Shown here piece after piece: positions 13,139 to 22,647 of a stretch of DNA of 64,000 nucleotides; the stretch's first letter is position 1; the number at the start of each line of letters is the position of its first letter. The DNA comes from Neocallimastix lanati (nom. inval.) (lineage: Eukaryota > Neocallimastigomycota > Neocallimastigomycetes > Neocallimastigales > Neocallimastigaceae): positions 520,001 to 584,000 of the forward strand of contig JACVTC010000002.1 in assembly GCA_016946835.1 (NCBI GenBank), written 5' to 3'. The notes under the pieces were generated by a model. It had not been told where the DNA came from, did not search any database, and was given only the letters and a program-made list of their open reading frames with translations. The translations under genes were made by a program, and so were the position numbers.

Positions 13139-14197
13139 ATGGTTAAGGTTATTAACTTTGGTGGTGTTGACGAAACCGTTTACGAAAGATCTGACTTCCC
13201 ACAAGCCAAGCTTAACGAAATCTTCAAGGATGATGTTTTCGCTGTCATCGGTTACGGTACTCAAGGTCGTAACCAATCTCGTAACTTAAGAGACAAGGGT
13301 TTCAAGGTTGTTGTCGGTCTTCGTAAGGGTCCATCTTGGGATCTTGCCAAGGAAGACGGTTGGGTTGAAGGTGAAACTCTTTTCGAAATCACTGAAGCCT
13401 GTAAAAAGGGTACCATTATCATGTACCTTCTTTCTGATGCTGGTCAAAAGGCTGCCTGGAGTTCTATTAAGGAATTAGTTCACAAGAAGACCTTATACTT
13501 CTCCCACGGTTTCTCTATTGTCTTCAAGGAAAAGACTGGTGTCATTCCACCAGAAGATTGTGATGTTATCATGGTCGCTCCAAAGGGTTCCGGTACTACC
13601 GTCCGTACTCTTTTCTTAGAAGGTCGTGGTATTAACTCTTCCGTCGCTGTCTTCCAAAACTGGTCTGGTAAGGCTGAAGAAAGAGCCTACGCCGCTGGTA
13701 TTGCCATCGGTTCTGGTTACCTTTACCCAACTACCTTCGAAAGAGAAACTTACTCTGACCTTACTGGTGAACGTGGTACTCTTATGGGTTGTATCCAAGG
13801 TGTCTTCAAGGCTCAATTTGAAGTTTTAATTGCCAACGGTCACACTCCATCTGAAGCTTTCAACGAAACTGTTGAAGAAGCTACTCAATCTCTTTACCCA
13901 CTTATTGGTAAGAATGGTATGGACTGGATGTACGATAACTGTTCCACCACCGCTCGTCGTGGTGCCCTCGATTGGATGGACAAATTCTACGCTGCCACTA
14001 AGCCAGTCTTCGAAGAATTATACGAATCTGTTCGTAACGGTACTGAAGCTGAAAACACTTTAGTTGCCAACTCTAAGCCAGATTACCGTGAAAACCTTGC
14101 TAAGGAACTCAAGGAACTCCGTGAATCTCAAATGTGGCAAACTGCCGTTACTGTCCGTTCCCTTCGTCCAGAAAACCAAAAGGTCGAAAAGAACTAA
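13139..14197 (+). CDS. ILV5: ketol-acid (acetohydroxyacid) reductoisomerase
   Basis: Converts acetolactate or acetohydroxybutyrate to dihydroxy acids with NADPH and Mg2+, the second step of valine/isoleucine synthesis. The 352 residues match fungal Ilv5-type enzymes from INFGG and ETVYER at the N terminus to SLRPENQ at the C terminus. Rossmann motif GYGTQG is at 38-43. Catalytic positions visible are H123 (FSHGF), K149 (APKGSG), D207 and E211 (SDLTGE), E243 and E247 (AFNETVEEA), and S269 (CSTTARRG). The start is unambiguous: only three residues precede the conserved INFGG, so the mitochondrial presequence of yeast Ilv5 is absent and a cytosolic enzyme is inferred. No intron. Codons are strongly biased (GGT, AAG, GCC, TTC, CGT), giving a GC island in surroundings close to pure AT, which suggests high expression. 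AAACAAAATGG is a good start context. Confidence 0.96.
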   Translation: MVKVINFGGVDETVYERSDFPQAKLNEIFKDDVFAVIGYGTQGRNQSRNLRDKGFKVVVGLRKGPSWDLAKEDGWVEGETLFEITEACKKGTIIMYLLSDAGQKAAWSSIKELVHKKTLYFSHGFSIVFKEKTGVIPPEDCDVIMVAPKGSGTTVRTLFLEGRGINSSVAVFQNWSGKAEERAYAAGIAIGSGYLYPTTFERETYSDLTGERGTLMGCIQGVFKAQFEVLIANGHTPSEAFNETVEEATQSLYPLIGKNGMDWMYDNCSTTARRGALDWMDKFYAATKPVFEELYESVRNGTEAENTLVANSKPDYRENLAKELKELRESQMWQTAVTVRSLRPENQKVEKN

Positions 14198-14237
14198 ATT
14201 TAATATTATATTAAAAATTTAAAACATTAAAACCCCC

Positions 14238-14243
14238 AATAAA
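14238..14243 (+). terminator. polyadenylation signal AATAAA
   Basis: A canonical AATAAA lies 41 bp after the stop codon, preceded by a short C run (AACCCCC) that stands out in the AT-rich 3' region. It probably directs 3'-end processing of the reductoisomerase mRNA. Confidence 0.5.
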
Positions 14244-14899
14244 GTGAAAAAATCGAACCATTAATTTTTTGAAATGAATAAGAAAAGAAAAAATAAAATT
14301 TTTATTTTCTTGTAAATATCAATGGATACCATGAACAGACTGAATTAAATAATTAGTTTAGATTGTTTATGTTTAATTTAATTATCTTGTATAAAAAAAA
14401 ACAAAGTAAATAAGCGAATTTAAAAAAAAAAAAATTAAAGCAATGCAAATATTATCTTAAAAAAATAACTAAAACTAAAAAATTTTATTAGTCATAGAGG
14501 AAAAATAAATAAAAAAAAATAAAATTTTAAATAAAAGCCTTTAATAAAAATTAAAAAAATAAAATGGATTTTTTATTATTATGAAATTTGTGTATATATG
14601 AAAATATTATTTAAAAAAGAAGTAGTAAAGGAGTAAATTTTAAATATTATATATGAGTTTGAAAATATGAGGTGATATTGAAAGACTAATAAAGAAGAAA
14701 TAATTTTAAATTTATGATTAATTCAATAAATTATTAATATATTATAATATATATATTATATAAATGTATAAAGTTATGTATGTGACGTGACTTAAAAATA
14801 GAAAAATAAAAAAAAAAGAATAGTGTGTAATATTACGTGTATATAATTTATATTATTTCTAAATATTGTCCAATATCTAATAGTAATTGAAAATAATAT
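14244..14899. other. AT-rich intergenic, no gene seen
   Basis: Separates the reductoisomerase from the LINE cluster. A/T tracts only; no ORF. Confidence 0.6.
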
Positions 14900-15638
14900 A
14901 AATGTGGATTCAAATTTGATGTAAAAACGTATGTTAAAAGTAATCTAGTATCAGAAAATTGCCCAACATACTGCCCTTGTTGTGGTGAGAGTAACAGCAT
15001 ACCTAGTTTTACTCACTGGATACTTTTATGTCCTAAATTTGAAGAATTTAGGCAACATTTTATTCCCTTTGTTGATGAAATTTTTATTAATTTTTCTCTA
15101 ATTGTTCATGAGAAATCATTGAACATTCCTGATGATAAAGAGGAAGATTTTGATGATAATATCAATTTTTACGTGCTGTGTCTCCTTCTTGGCGGAAATG
15201 CAGTATTTGAAATCTTAAAGATCGGCTCGGGGGAAAGAAGGCGATTTATTAATAATATTTTTCAATCACCTTCGAACGAGTCATCTTTCCCGATTTCATA
15301 TTTTGTGGGGCTTGCGGAATTCCTTACTAACGTTATGCCTATTGTGATTGGTGATTTTTACACCATGATCGATTTGTATAGTGTTAGACCTACCGTTGTC
15401 AAGAGTGTCGACGTCGTAACGATAAGGCAAAGAAGAAATTCTGATACAGATTCGAATGATAATTTTCATCCACATGGAGTTATCTTCGATGAATGGGAAG
15501 AGTTAGAGGCCATTTCGTCCTCGAATCTCATAACATAGTTTTTTAATATTAATATAAAAAAAAAAAAAAATTTCATGTATTTAAACTTCATGTTTTTTTT
15601 TTAAAAAAAAAATATTATTAAATAAAGTTTATTCCTAG

Positions 15639-15683
<45 letters not shown>
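14900..15683 (+). mobile_element. LINE-A copy A1, 5'-truncated 3' end
   Basis: A 3'-terminal piece of an APE-type non-LTR retrotransposon. The coding part (14903-15538) is open and starts at CGFKFDV, which matches the middle of the C-terminal region of the long LINE-A copy. A 3' UTR ends AATAAAGTTTATTCCTAGTCT followed by about 42 A residues. A truncated 5' end with an A-tail is the normal product of incomplete target-primed reverse transcription. No clear target duplication could be assigned, because copy A2 begins directly after the tail. Confidence 0.85.
14903..15538 (+). pseudogene. LINE-A C-terminal domain (CCHC plus distal domain)
   Basis: An uninterrupted 212-codon fragment without its own start. 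A CCHC motif of pattern CX2C...HX4C (CPCCGESN...THWILLC) opens it. A distal domain of about 150 residues follows: INFYVLCLLLGGN, LKIGSGERRRFIN, FVGLAEFLTN, KSVDVV and ending DEWEELEAIS. The distal domain recurs in the copies at 15.7, 20.0 and 59.5 kb, and this is the best-preserved version. LINE CCHC motifs are thought to bind nucleic acid; the distal part is not a family I recognise. As a truncated copy it should not be expressed as a functional protein. Confidence 0.8.
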
Positions 15684-15685
<2 letters not shown>

Positions 15686-16281
15686 CCCAAGAAGGAAATT
15701 AAACACTTTTTCAAGAAGTATTAGATAGTGGGGAACAGAGACAATTAAATGAACTACTTTTCAAAGGTTCATCTGAGTCATCTGTTCCAAAAATTGTGGG
15801 CTTGGCGGAATTCTTAACAAGTGAAATACCTATCATAAGTAGTTCGTTTGAGCTATTATTTGATAGGTATTGCAAAATACCAAACATATACAAGAGCGTC
15901 GACGTCGTACTGATAAGGCATAATGATAATACAGGATCAGCATCTATTTCTACGAAGGATGAATCTCGCCCTAGTAGTTCAATAAATGATGAATCCGGGG
16001 AGAGTTTAGTGGACACCACACTATCTATTTTAAAGATGTTACTTCTAGGTTTTATTTCTTTTTTATTTGTTAGGAAGGGAAAAAATTCCCGCATAGTACA
16101 ACTTGCCGAAATACATAGTATTTTCGAGCTTTTTTATTTTTTTTTATTTTTTTTATTTTTAAATTTTTTATTTATAATTTCAAATGTACTTTTCACCTAC
16201 ATGTATTTTTTAAAATAAAATTTAATAAAGTTTTGGAAGTGTATTCTCTTCCCTATCTAAAAAAAAAAAAAAAAAAAAAAA
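15684..16281 (+). mobile_element. LINE-A copy A2, 5'-truncated 3' end
   Basis: Begins immediately after the poly(A) of A1. The coding part matches only the distal C-terminal domain (SGEQRQLNELLF, KIVGLAEFLTSEIPI, YKSVDVVLIRH) and then diverges into a low-complexity Phe-rich end. The tail reads AATAAAGTTTTGG...CCCTATCT plus about 22 A residues (16260-16281). It is shorter and more diverged than A1, so it is probably an older insertion or another subfamily. Confidence 0.75.
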
Positions 16282-16434
16282 CCTATTGCTATTGACCAAC
16301 AATGGTCTTTGTTCAATAGGTTCAAATCGAATCCTACTACTACTACCAAGAGCGTCAATGCTGAAGAAACAGTAAGACAGGCCAGCAGGGCTAGTGAAGA
16401 TCATAATTTCGTATCTTAAAATTATGATTAACAT
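16282..16434 (+). mobile_element. LINE-B copy B1, short 3' fragment
   Basis: Starts directly after the A2 poly(A) and matches the 3' part of LINE-B at about 25050-25110 nearly base for base (CCTATTGCTATTG, CAACAATGGTCTTTGTTC). It continues to the B-type form of the conserved 3' motif at 16348 (AAGAGCGTCAATGCTGAAG). Translation gives PIAIDQQWSLFNRFKSNP and KSVNAEETVRQASRAS. The downstream limit is uncertain; AT-rich sequence follows to about 16600. Confidence 0.7.
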
Positions 16435-16763
16435 TGCGAAGTCAAATTTAATTAATTATTATACTACAGTATAATATTGCCCTTGTGAAGTCTTACAGAT
16501 ATTAATTAAATAAAACTAGAATATATTATACCATTATTTTATTTTATTTTATTTTATTTTTTTTTTTTATTATCTAAATATTTTATTTCTTCTTACTAGA
16601 TGCCTTCCTATATATAAAATTAATTGGATCAAAACCAACGAAATTCGAACTTTCAGTTATGTTAAGAAATTCAGCAATAAATTTTCTTTTTTTGAAACTA
16701 AATCAATAGTAAAAGATTTTCTTTATAGTAGCATTTTACTCATCGTCTACTCAATTCTTCAAT

Positions 16764-17748
16764 CTTTGTGTCAGTTGGAACATTAATGGATGGAATGATG
16801 AAAAATGTGATGGTATTAGATATTTTAATGAAATTTTTAAACCTATCTGTATTTGCCTGCAAAAGGTCGGTAATAGCCAATGCCCTAATGTACATTCAAA
16901 TAATTACCCATTTCTTTGTCACTATAATACAATTTTTACGAAAAACTAATCCAAATATACCCGGTATGAGAGGTCTTAGTATAAGTGTACATCGTTCTTG
17001 TTCATTTTCTCCTGATCCTTTTGAATATAAATATATCATTTCTGTCAACATTACTTCTTTTTGGGGAATTAAATGCACTATTGGTAATATTTATGTTCCT
17101 ACGGTCTCTCATAAGGAAGAGAGAAAGAATGCCTTTTCAGAAATTACTAATTGGATAAAGAAACATACTAATACTTCTTCTATTCTTGTAGGTGACTTTA
17201 ATGTTTCTAAATCCCAATTAGTAAGTTTACTTAATAAATCATCTCATCAGTGGTTCACTAAAAACTTATCAGGTCTCGATTTCACATGGGCTCGGGATGG
17301 TAGATCATCTTGTATTGATCATGTTTTATTTAATTATAAAATGAAGGAATACATTAATAAGGTATCTGTTTGTAGTACATTCAATGATATATCTGACCAC
17401 TTCCCTCTTATCCTTTCCTGTAAGAAAGATGACTCAGAAGGTTTTCGTGCTCCTACTCCTTCTAGAAGATTCAAGTGGTCCCAACGCATGTGTAATGAAA
17501 AGCATAATGAAATATTCTCAAGTAACTACTTCTCAATTCTTCTTAATGAATTTGATGATAATAAAGAATTAAGTTCTAATGAAATGGTCAATAAATTTAT
17601 AGAAACAGCTAATAAAGTTGGTGATAAAGTTCATGCTAGAGTTCCTTGTGATCTTAAAGGCTCAGCTTTCCACTGCCCTTATTATATCAAGAAACTTTCT
17701 CATGAAAAACATGTTGCATTTAATGAAATCAAAAAAATTTTTCTTTAG
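16764..17748 (+). pseudogene. LINE-A AP-endonuclease domain, frameshifted
   Basis: The first motif CVSWNINGWN lies in one frame from 16764. A shift in the A-run near 16940 moves the rest into a second frame (PGMRGLSISVHRS, IGNIYVP, SILVGDFN, CIDHVLFN, ISDHFPLI) up to a stop at 17748. These are the standard motifs of LINE endonucleases related to exonuclease III: the metal-binding Asn, the catalytic Asp of GDFN and the SDH near the end are all present. The enzyme nicks target DNA for target-primed reverse transcription. An ATG at 16768 lies in the wrong frame for the first motif and is not a real start. Confidence 0.85.
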
Positions 17749-17751
17749 GTT

Positions 17752-19307
17752 CTAATCTTGAAAACCTTGATGAATTTTTAAATTTGCTTCGTGAGTATAA
17801 AAATATATGTGGTAAAGTCAGGTCAATTAAGTTTTCTATTAAATCAAAACAATTTCATCAGTCAATAGAATCTGCATGTAATGATTTTAGTAATAAAAAT
17901 GCTAGGAGTGCTTGGTTAAAATTAAAGAAGCTATCTCACCCTATGTACTCTAATTCTATTTCGTCAAGTGTTTTAAAGGACAAGCAGGGTAACTTTTTAT
18001 TTTCTCATTCGGATCAATTAAATCGATTTGCTGAACATTACAGTGAACTAGCTTCTGATGTTACTCAACACAGTTTGGATAATGAATACTGGGTAAGTTT
18101 ATTTGGAACTAATCCTAATAATAATCCTACTTGGGATATTAATGATTCTATTACTATGGAAGAAATTCAAAACACTGTGCTTGAAATGAAAAATAATAAA
18201 GCTCCTGGACCCGATGGTATTCTGATTGAATTTTTTAAAGCCTTCTTTAGTAAATCTGATTTATCCGATAATCAAGATGATTCTTCAGATGATCACTACT
18301 CTAAGTGTGCTAAATGTTTACTTTCATTATTTAACAAAATCTGGGATGGTGATTTCCCTGAAGAGTGGAATTCGGCTTCTATAATATCAATTCCAAAAAA
18401 AGGAGATCTTTCGGATTGTAATAATTATCGTGGTATTTCTCTTATTAATGCTGGCTTAAAAATTATTTCAAAGATTGTTACTAATAGAATTGCTAAATAT
18501 GCCCTTGAACATAAATTTGTTAGACCTGAACAATTTGGATTTAGAAATAAAGAAGAATGCATAAGTTTGTATATTTCAATTAGAGAGATATGTCAAAGAA
18601 GAAAATTTAAAGGAAATTTTACTTATCTTGCTTTTCTCGATCTTAAAAAAGCCTATGATTCTGTACCTATCTTTAATATTTTGACCAAATTATATAACTT
18701 AGGAATTAGTGATAAATGTCATCTGTTTTTAAAGAATCTTTATCTATCCTCTAAAGCTCGTGCTTTTTTTAATGGTAATCTCTCAGAAGAATTTTCGATT
18801 AATCGTGGTGTTAGACAAGGATGCCCTCTATCTCCTATTTTATTCAATTTGTTCATTAATGATATACTGGATAATTATGATAAGTATGGTGTATATTTAG
18901 ATTCTCAATATTGTTGTGGTGGACTTTTTGCGGATGATATTGTTTTAGTTGCTCCATCTAAACAAGCTCTTAAGAAAATTTTGAATAAAGTTCATGAATG
19001 GGCTATTAAAAATGAAATGACTTTTGGAATTAATAAGTGTGCTACTCTTGTTGTAAAACCGATTAACTTTGTTAAACCGATAAATTATGAAGATCCATCT
19101 TTCTTTATTGGTAGTAAAAAATTACCTAAAACTGACAACTATACCTATCTTGGTATTCCTTTTGATGAATCTTTATCACTGAAACCTATACAATCCAAAT
19201 TAAACAGTAATTTAAATGTCAAGTTAAATTTGTACTTTCGATTTCTTATTAATAAATCTGTTCCTCTCCCATTGAAGAAATATTGTTTTAATTTCGTTTA
19301 TTCTTAG
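17752..19307 (+). pseudogene. LINE-A reverse transcriptase domain
   Basis: Reopens in a new frame after a shift in a run of A and T at about 17735. RT blocks in order: NNKAPGPDGI, IISIPKKGDLSDCNNYRGIS, PEQFGFR, LAFLDLKKAYDSV, RGVRQGCPLSPILFN, and the catalytic FADDIVL; then the thumb (TYLGIPFDESLSL). All catalytic aspartates are present. The frame ends at 19307 and the thumb and C-terminus continue in another frame (ILSLVIYYAPLFGSNK). The sequence is of the LINE type that follows an APE endonuclease, and is long and well conserved despite the breaks. Confidence 0.9.
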
Positions 19308-20043
19308 TCTTGTTATATATTATGCTCCTCTCTTTGGTTCAAATAAGAGCAGATGTTCTAAAGCTCAAAAAATTATTAATAGAGGAATTTATTGGAGTTA
19401 TGGATTTAAATCTCGCAATTCTTCTGTTAGTCTCTATAATATTACTCGTGAATTGAGAATACCTCCTCTTTCAGCTGTCTGTGCTATATCTCAATTACGT
19501 TGCTTTAGAAAATGGAAAAACTCATCATGTATTATTAATCATCTCACTAATAATATTCCTACTATGTCACATTATTCATGGACTAAAGAATCAAGGACTT
19601 TGGATAAGAAATTAAATGGTAAGAAAACAAGTGAAATAAAAAAGTTTTATTGGGAAAGAGATGTCTTCAAACCCTCAAAAGCTAAAAAAGTAATTATTTA
19701 CAAGGAGAATGATTTTGGATTTATTTCAGAAATCAGAAACTTAACATTTCAATATCCTAAGTATCAGTTGGGATTCTTTTGGATTTCTCGAATTAGGTGT
19801 GGTTTTAAATTTGACATGAGTATTTCCATTAAAAGAAAAATCGTCTCAGAAGATTGCCCTAAATGTTGCCCTTGTTGTGGTGTTAGTGTACCTAGCTTTT
19901 CTCACTGGATCTTTGCCTGTAAAGTATTGGAAAATTACAGAAATAAATCTTTACCTTTTCTAGATGATCTCTTTTTGAAGTTTGCAATGATAATTGAACA
20001 AAAAATCCTTGGATGTTTCTTTAGATTCAGAAAAGGATTATGA
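19303..20043 (+). pseudogene. LINE-A C-terminal region with CCHC motif
   Basis: Continues the polyprotein after the frame change: YYAPLFGSNKSR, ELRIPPLSAVCAISQLRCF, HYSWTKESRTLDKKL, then the CCHC motif CPCCGVSVPSFSHWIFAC (CX2C-X8-HX4C). A shift at an A6 run near 20000 ends this frame. The same order is seen in LINE-B at 23948-24976, which confirms the reading. Confidence 0.8.
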
Positions 20044-20471
20044 TAATAATATTTATTATTATATATTGAGTGCACTTCTTGGCGGGCGTTCAATATATTC
20101 AAAAATTAAAGTTAATGATGGGAAATAAAGACAATTAGTTGACAATATTTTTAAACAAAGTTCAACTTCGTCAACTGTTCCGTATTTTGTGGGGAATGCG
20201 GAGTTTCTAACAAAAGTAAATACCATTAATTTGTCGACTTCTTTTTAGATTGATGATGGAATGGTATTCCATTGAATCTACCGTTGCTAAGAGCGTCGAC
20301 GTCGAAATGACAAGGCATGAATTTTCACCTCTCGGTGAAATGACAGATACAGATTCGGTTGATAACACTAATACTGAAATTATTACTCGTAATAACGGAC
20401 ATGGTGTTAACATCGAGGAATGGGAAAAGTTAGAGGCTATTGCTTCTAACGCACTTTTTATAATTTTATAA
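20013..20471 (+). pseudogene. LINE-A distal C-terminal domain, broken
   Basis: Resumes as SLDSEKDYDNNIYYYILSAL and LLGGRSIYSKIK in a second frame. It has an in-frame stop (NDGK then TAA), FVGNAEFLTKV, and a third frame at about 20265-20471 (STVAKSVDVEMTRH ... EEWEKLEAIAS). It is homologous to A1 along its length. The conserved DNA motif AAGAGCGTCGACGTCG sits at 20289. Confidence 0.75.
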
Positions 20472-20497
20472 TATATAATATTTTATTTCATGTATTT

Positions 20498-20653
20498 TAT
20501 TTTATTTTATTTTATTTTTTCATTTAAATCATGTAAAATTTATTACTATTATAAATTAAATAAAATTATTCTCTAAGTCTAAAAAAAAAAAATTATTTTT
20601 TCATTTAAATCATGTAGTTTTATTATTATTATAAATTAAAGTTATTCTCTAAG

Positions 20654-20691
<38 letters not shown>

Positions 20692-20716
20692 TAAATAAGT
20701 TTTTCTCTAAGTCTTA
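20498..20716 (+). repeat. triplicated LINE-A 3' tail
   Basis: The end sequence TTATTCTCTAAGTCTA (or TTTTTCTCTAAGTCTT) occurs three times, ending near 20580, 20657 and 20714. It is followed respectively by poly(A), (TA)n and poly(A). The preceding TCATTTAAATCATGTA is also duplicated. This is a tandem multiplication of the 3' UTR. Confidence 0.75.
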
Positions 20717-21063
20717 AAAAAAAAAAATGTTGTAAGAGATTGATTCACTTTAAAGCTTGTAGTAATTTATGTAACTCTTTACTAATTTTGTGCCATTATA
20801 TTTTATCAATTCAGTCTTTGTCATTAAATAATTTATGATATTCAAATTAAATAATTTTCTGAAAAAAGAGCTAAATCAAATTATTTTTCAATCATTCAAC
20901 AAACTACTAATTATTATCGAAATTATTTGTTCCAAAAAGATATAAAATTAATACAATATTACAATCCTCATTATACTCAAGACTTTATAAGAAAAATTGA
21001 CTTTTATTTTTTATTTTTTCAGTTTAGTTTATTATTAATTTTTTTAATTTTTTTATTTCTATT

Positions 21064-21418
21064 ATGGAAATCCAATATATAAAAAATAAAAATTTCATTA
21101 TAAGAGGTTCAAGGTGCCACGGTATTCCATTGAAGAATACGAAACTACTCTTTATCCGTGGACTTCGATCATGGCCTGAAATCAAAATGAGAAGACATTT
21201 AAAGAAATATCTGAAAGAATTAAATATTAAGGTTTTATCAGTTAAATGTATTGCTAATTTTAACGATGTATTCTTTAAAATTAAAAATAGAAGGTAATAA
21301 AGAAAAAATTTCATCTATTACTGAATGTATAGTTAATAGTTTACCACATGCTTCAATTAATATTATTGATTGTAGTAAAAGGAATCATAAATATAGTTTT
21401 TCTTCTCTCAAAAGAAAA

Positions 21419-21420
<2 letters not shown>
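21064..21420 (+). pseudogene. LINE-B N-terminal RRM-like region
   Basis: Reads TKLLFIRGLRSWPEIKMRRH, then LKKYLKELNIKVLSVKCI in one frame. After a shift near 21290 it continues IEGNKEKISSITECIVNSLP in a second. The strand-helix-strand-strand-helix pattern with an aromatic/basic first strand resembles the RNA-recognition fold found in many LINE ORF1 proteins; this is inference from pattern, not a firm family match. A Ser/Asn-rich linker follows the T-tract (21480-21670). Confidence 0.45.

Positions 21421-21471
<51 letters not shown>
21421..21471 (+). repeat. poly(T)51 inside LINE-B coding
   Basis: Fifty-one consecutive T residues lie between the RRM-like part (ending SSLKRKS) and the Ser-rich linker. 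They would read as poly-Phe. They separate two parts of one ancestral reading frame. Confidence 0.9.
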
Positions 21472-21474
<3 letters not shown>

Positions 21475-21677
21475 TTTTCAGAAAAAAGTTAATTCATCAT
21501 ATAATATCAACTTATTCTTTACTTCAATCTCAAATACAAGTTCAAGTCGAAATTCAAATTCAGGCTCAAGTTCAAGTTCAAGTTCAGATTCAAGTTCAAG
21601 TTCAAGTTCAAGTTCAAATACTAGTTCAATCAATTGTAATAATTCCAATCATATTGATAACACTCAATTTGATAGTA

Positions 21678-22494
21678 ATGCAGTTTAAAGAATTTCCTCT
21701 ATGTGTCAGTTGGAATACTAATGGATGGAACTTTGATAAAAAAGACAGTATTGAATTCTTTATTTCATTGTATAAATCACTTTTCTTATGCTTTCAAGAA
21801 TCAGGAAGTGGTTCAGGTTCTAATAGTAAATATTCATGTCTGGTATCATTAAAAAACTATAAACATTTCTTCAAAAAAAGCAAATATTGAAATTCCCTGT
21901 AAAAGAGGACTTTACATGATGTTTCATAATTTCTTGTTAAGGCTCTCTTGAAAACAACACTTATGACTATATTATTTTTTTGTATTCTTATAATTTTCGG
22001 AATTTCACTAAATGTTCTTTTGGTAATGTGTATGTACCCCATAGTGGCTAGAGCCTTCATGCTAGAGCTGATAGAATTAAAATTTTGTATTTGTTAAATA
22101 GTCACTCTTCTCATCCTTCAATGTTGGTTGGTGACTTTAATTTACCTACTGAAAAATTAGGTAATTTGCTCTCCAAATTTAATAGATGGAGAATTCTTAC
22201 CTTATGGGGGGGGCTCCTCAATTTCATGGAGTTAAGAGGTAATAGAGAATCTGATATTGATTATGCAATTATCAATGATCATATTGTTAGATTTACTTTC
22301 ATATGGTACTTTTAGTGACTTCCCCCCCTCCTAATTCGGATCATAAGCCTTTATTAATAAAAGGTAAATGTTTTTCATTAGATAATTCAAATAATTCTTT
22401 CTCTCTGCCTAAAAAGACAGTTAAATGGGATAGATTAAAATGTATAAATGAAAAAGAATCAATTTTTGACACTAACTATTTTTTAGTGTATTAG
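21678..22494 (+). pseudogene. LINE-B AP-endonuclease domain, degraded
   Basis: Starts MQFKEFPLCVSWNTNGWNFD. The first motif matches LINE-A, then several frame changes occur. Later motifs remain: SMLVGDFNLPTEKL near 22120, then RGNRESDIDYAIINDH, then SDHKPLLIKGK near 22340, and the start of the linker (KTVKWDRLKC). Catalytic residues are recognisable but the domain cannot be translated as one protein. Confidence 0.75.
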
Positions 22495-22607
22495 AGGAAG
22501 TGATTCCAGATCCTGATATTAGTATTGATGATGTTTCTAAGAAATTTATATCAAACTTCATTCAATATCGTTAAAGAACTTAATATCATGTCAATGTCAG
22601 AGAAAAG

Positions 22608-22647
<40 letters not shown>

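Larger units (their letters stand above)
16600..20716 (+). mobile_element. LINE-A, longest copy (APE-type non-LTR retrotransposon)
   Basis: Order: end of an N-terminal region (about 16605-16760), AP-endonuclease, reverse transcriptase, C-terminal CCHC, distal domain, 3' tails. Coding is broken by at least four frameshifts, several in A or T runs (about 16940, 17735, 20000) and one near 19303, plus a stop in the distal domain. The copy is therefore inactive as it stands. The 5' end is uncertain: the residual upstream reading (SYVKKFSNKFSFFETKS) resembles the end of the RRM-like region of LINE-B, so this copy too may be 5'-truncated. Confidence 0.85.

Noticed and set aside
13616-14063. Alternative frames inside the reductoisomerase gene on both strands
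   Set aside because: They are by-products of the biased codon use of the real gene, with no independent motifs.
16312-16332. tRNA B-box-like GGTTCAAATCGAATCC
   Set aside because: It lies within the LINE-B 3' coding fragment (also at 25090) with no A box or cloverleaf; a chance match.
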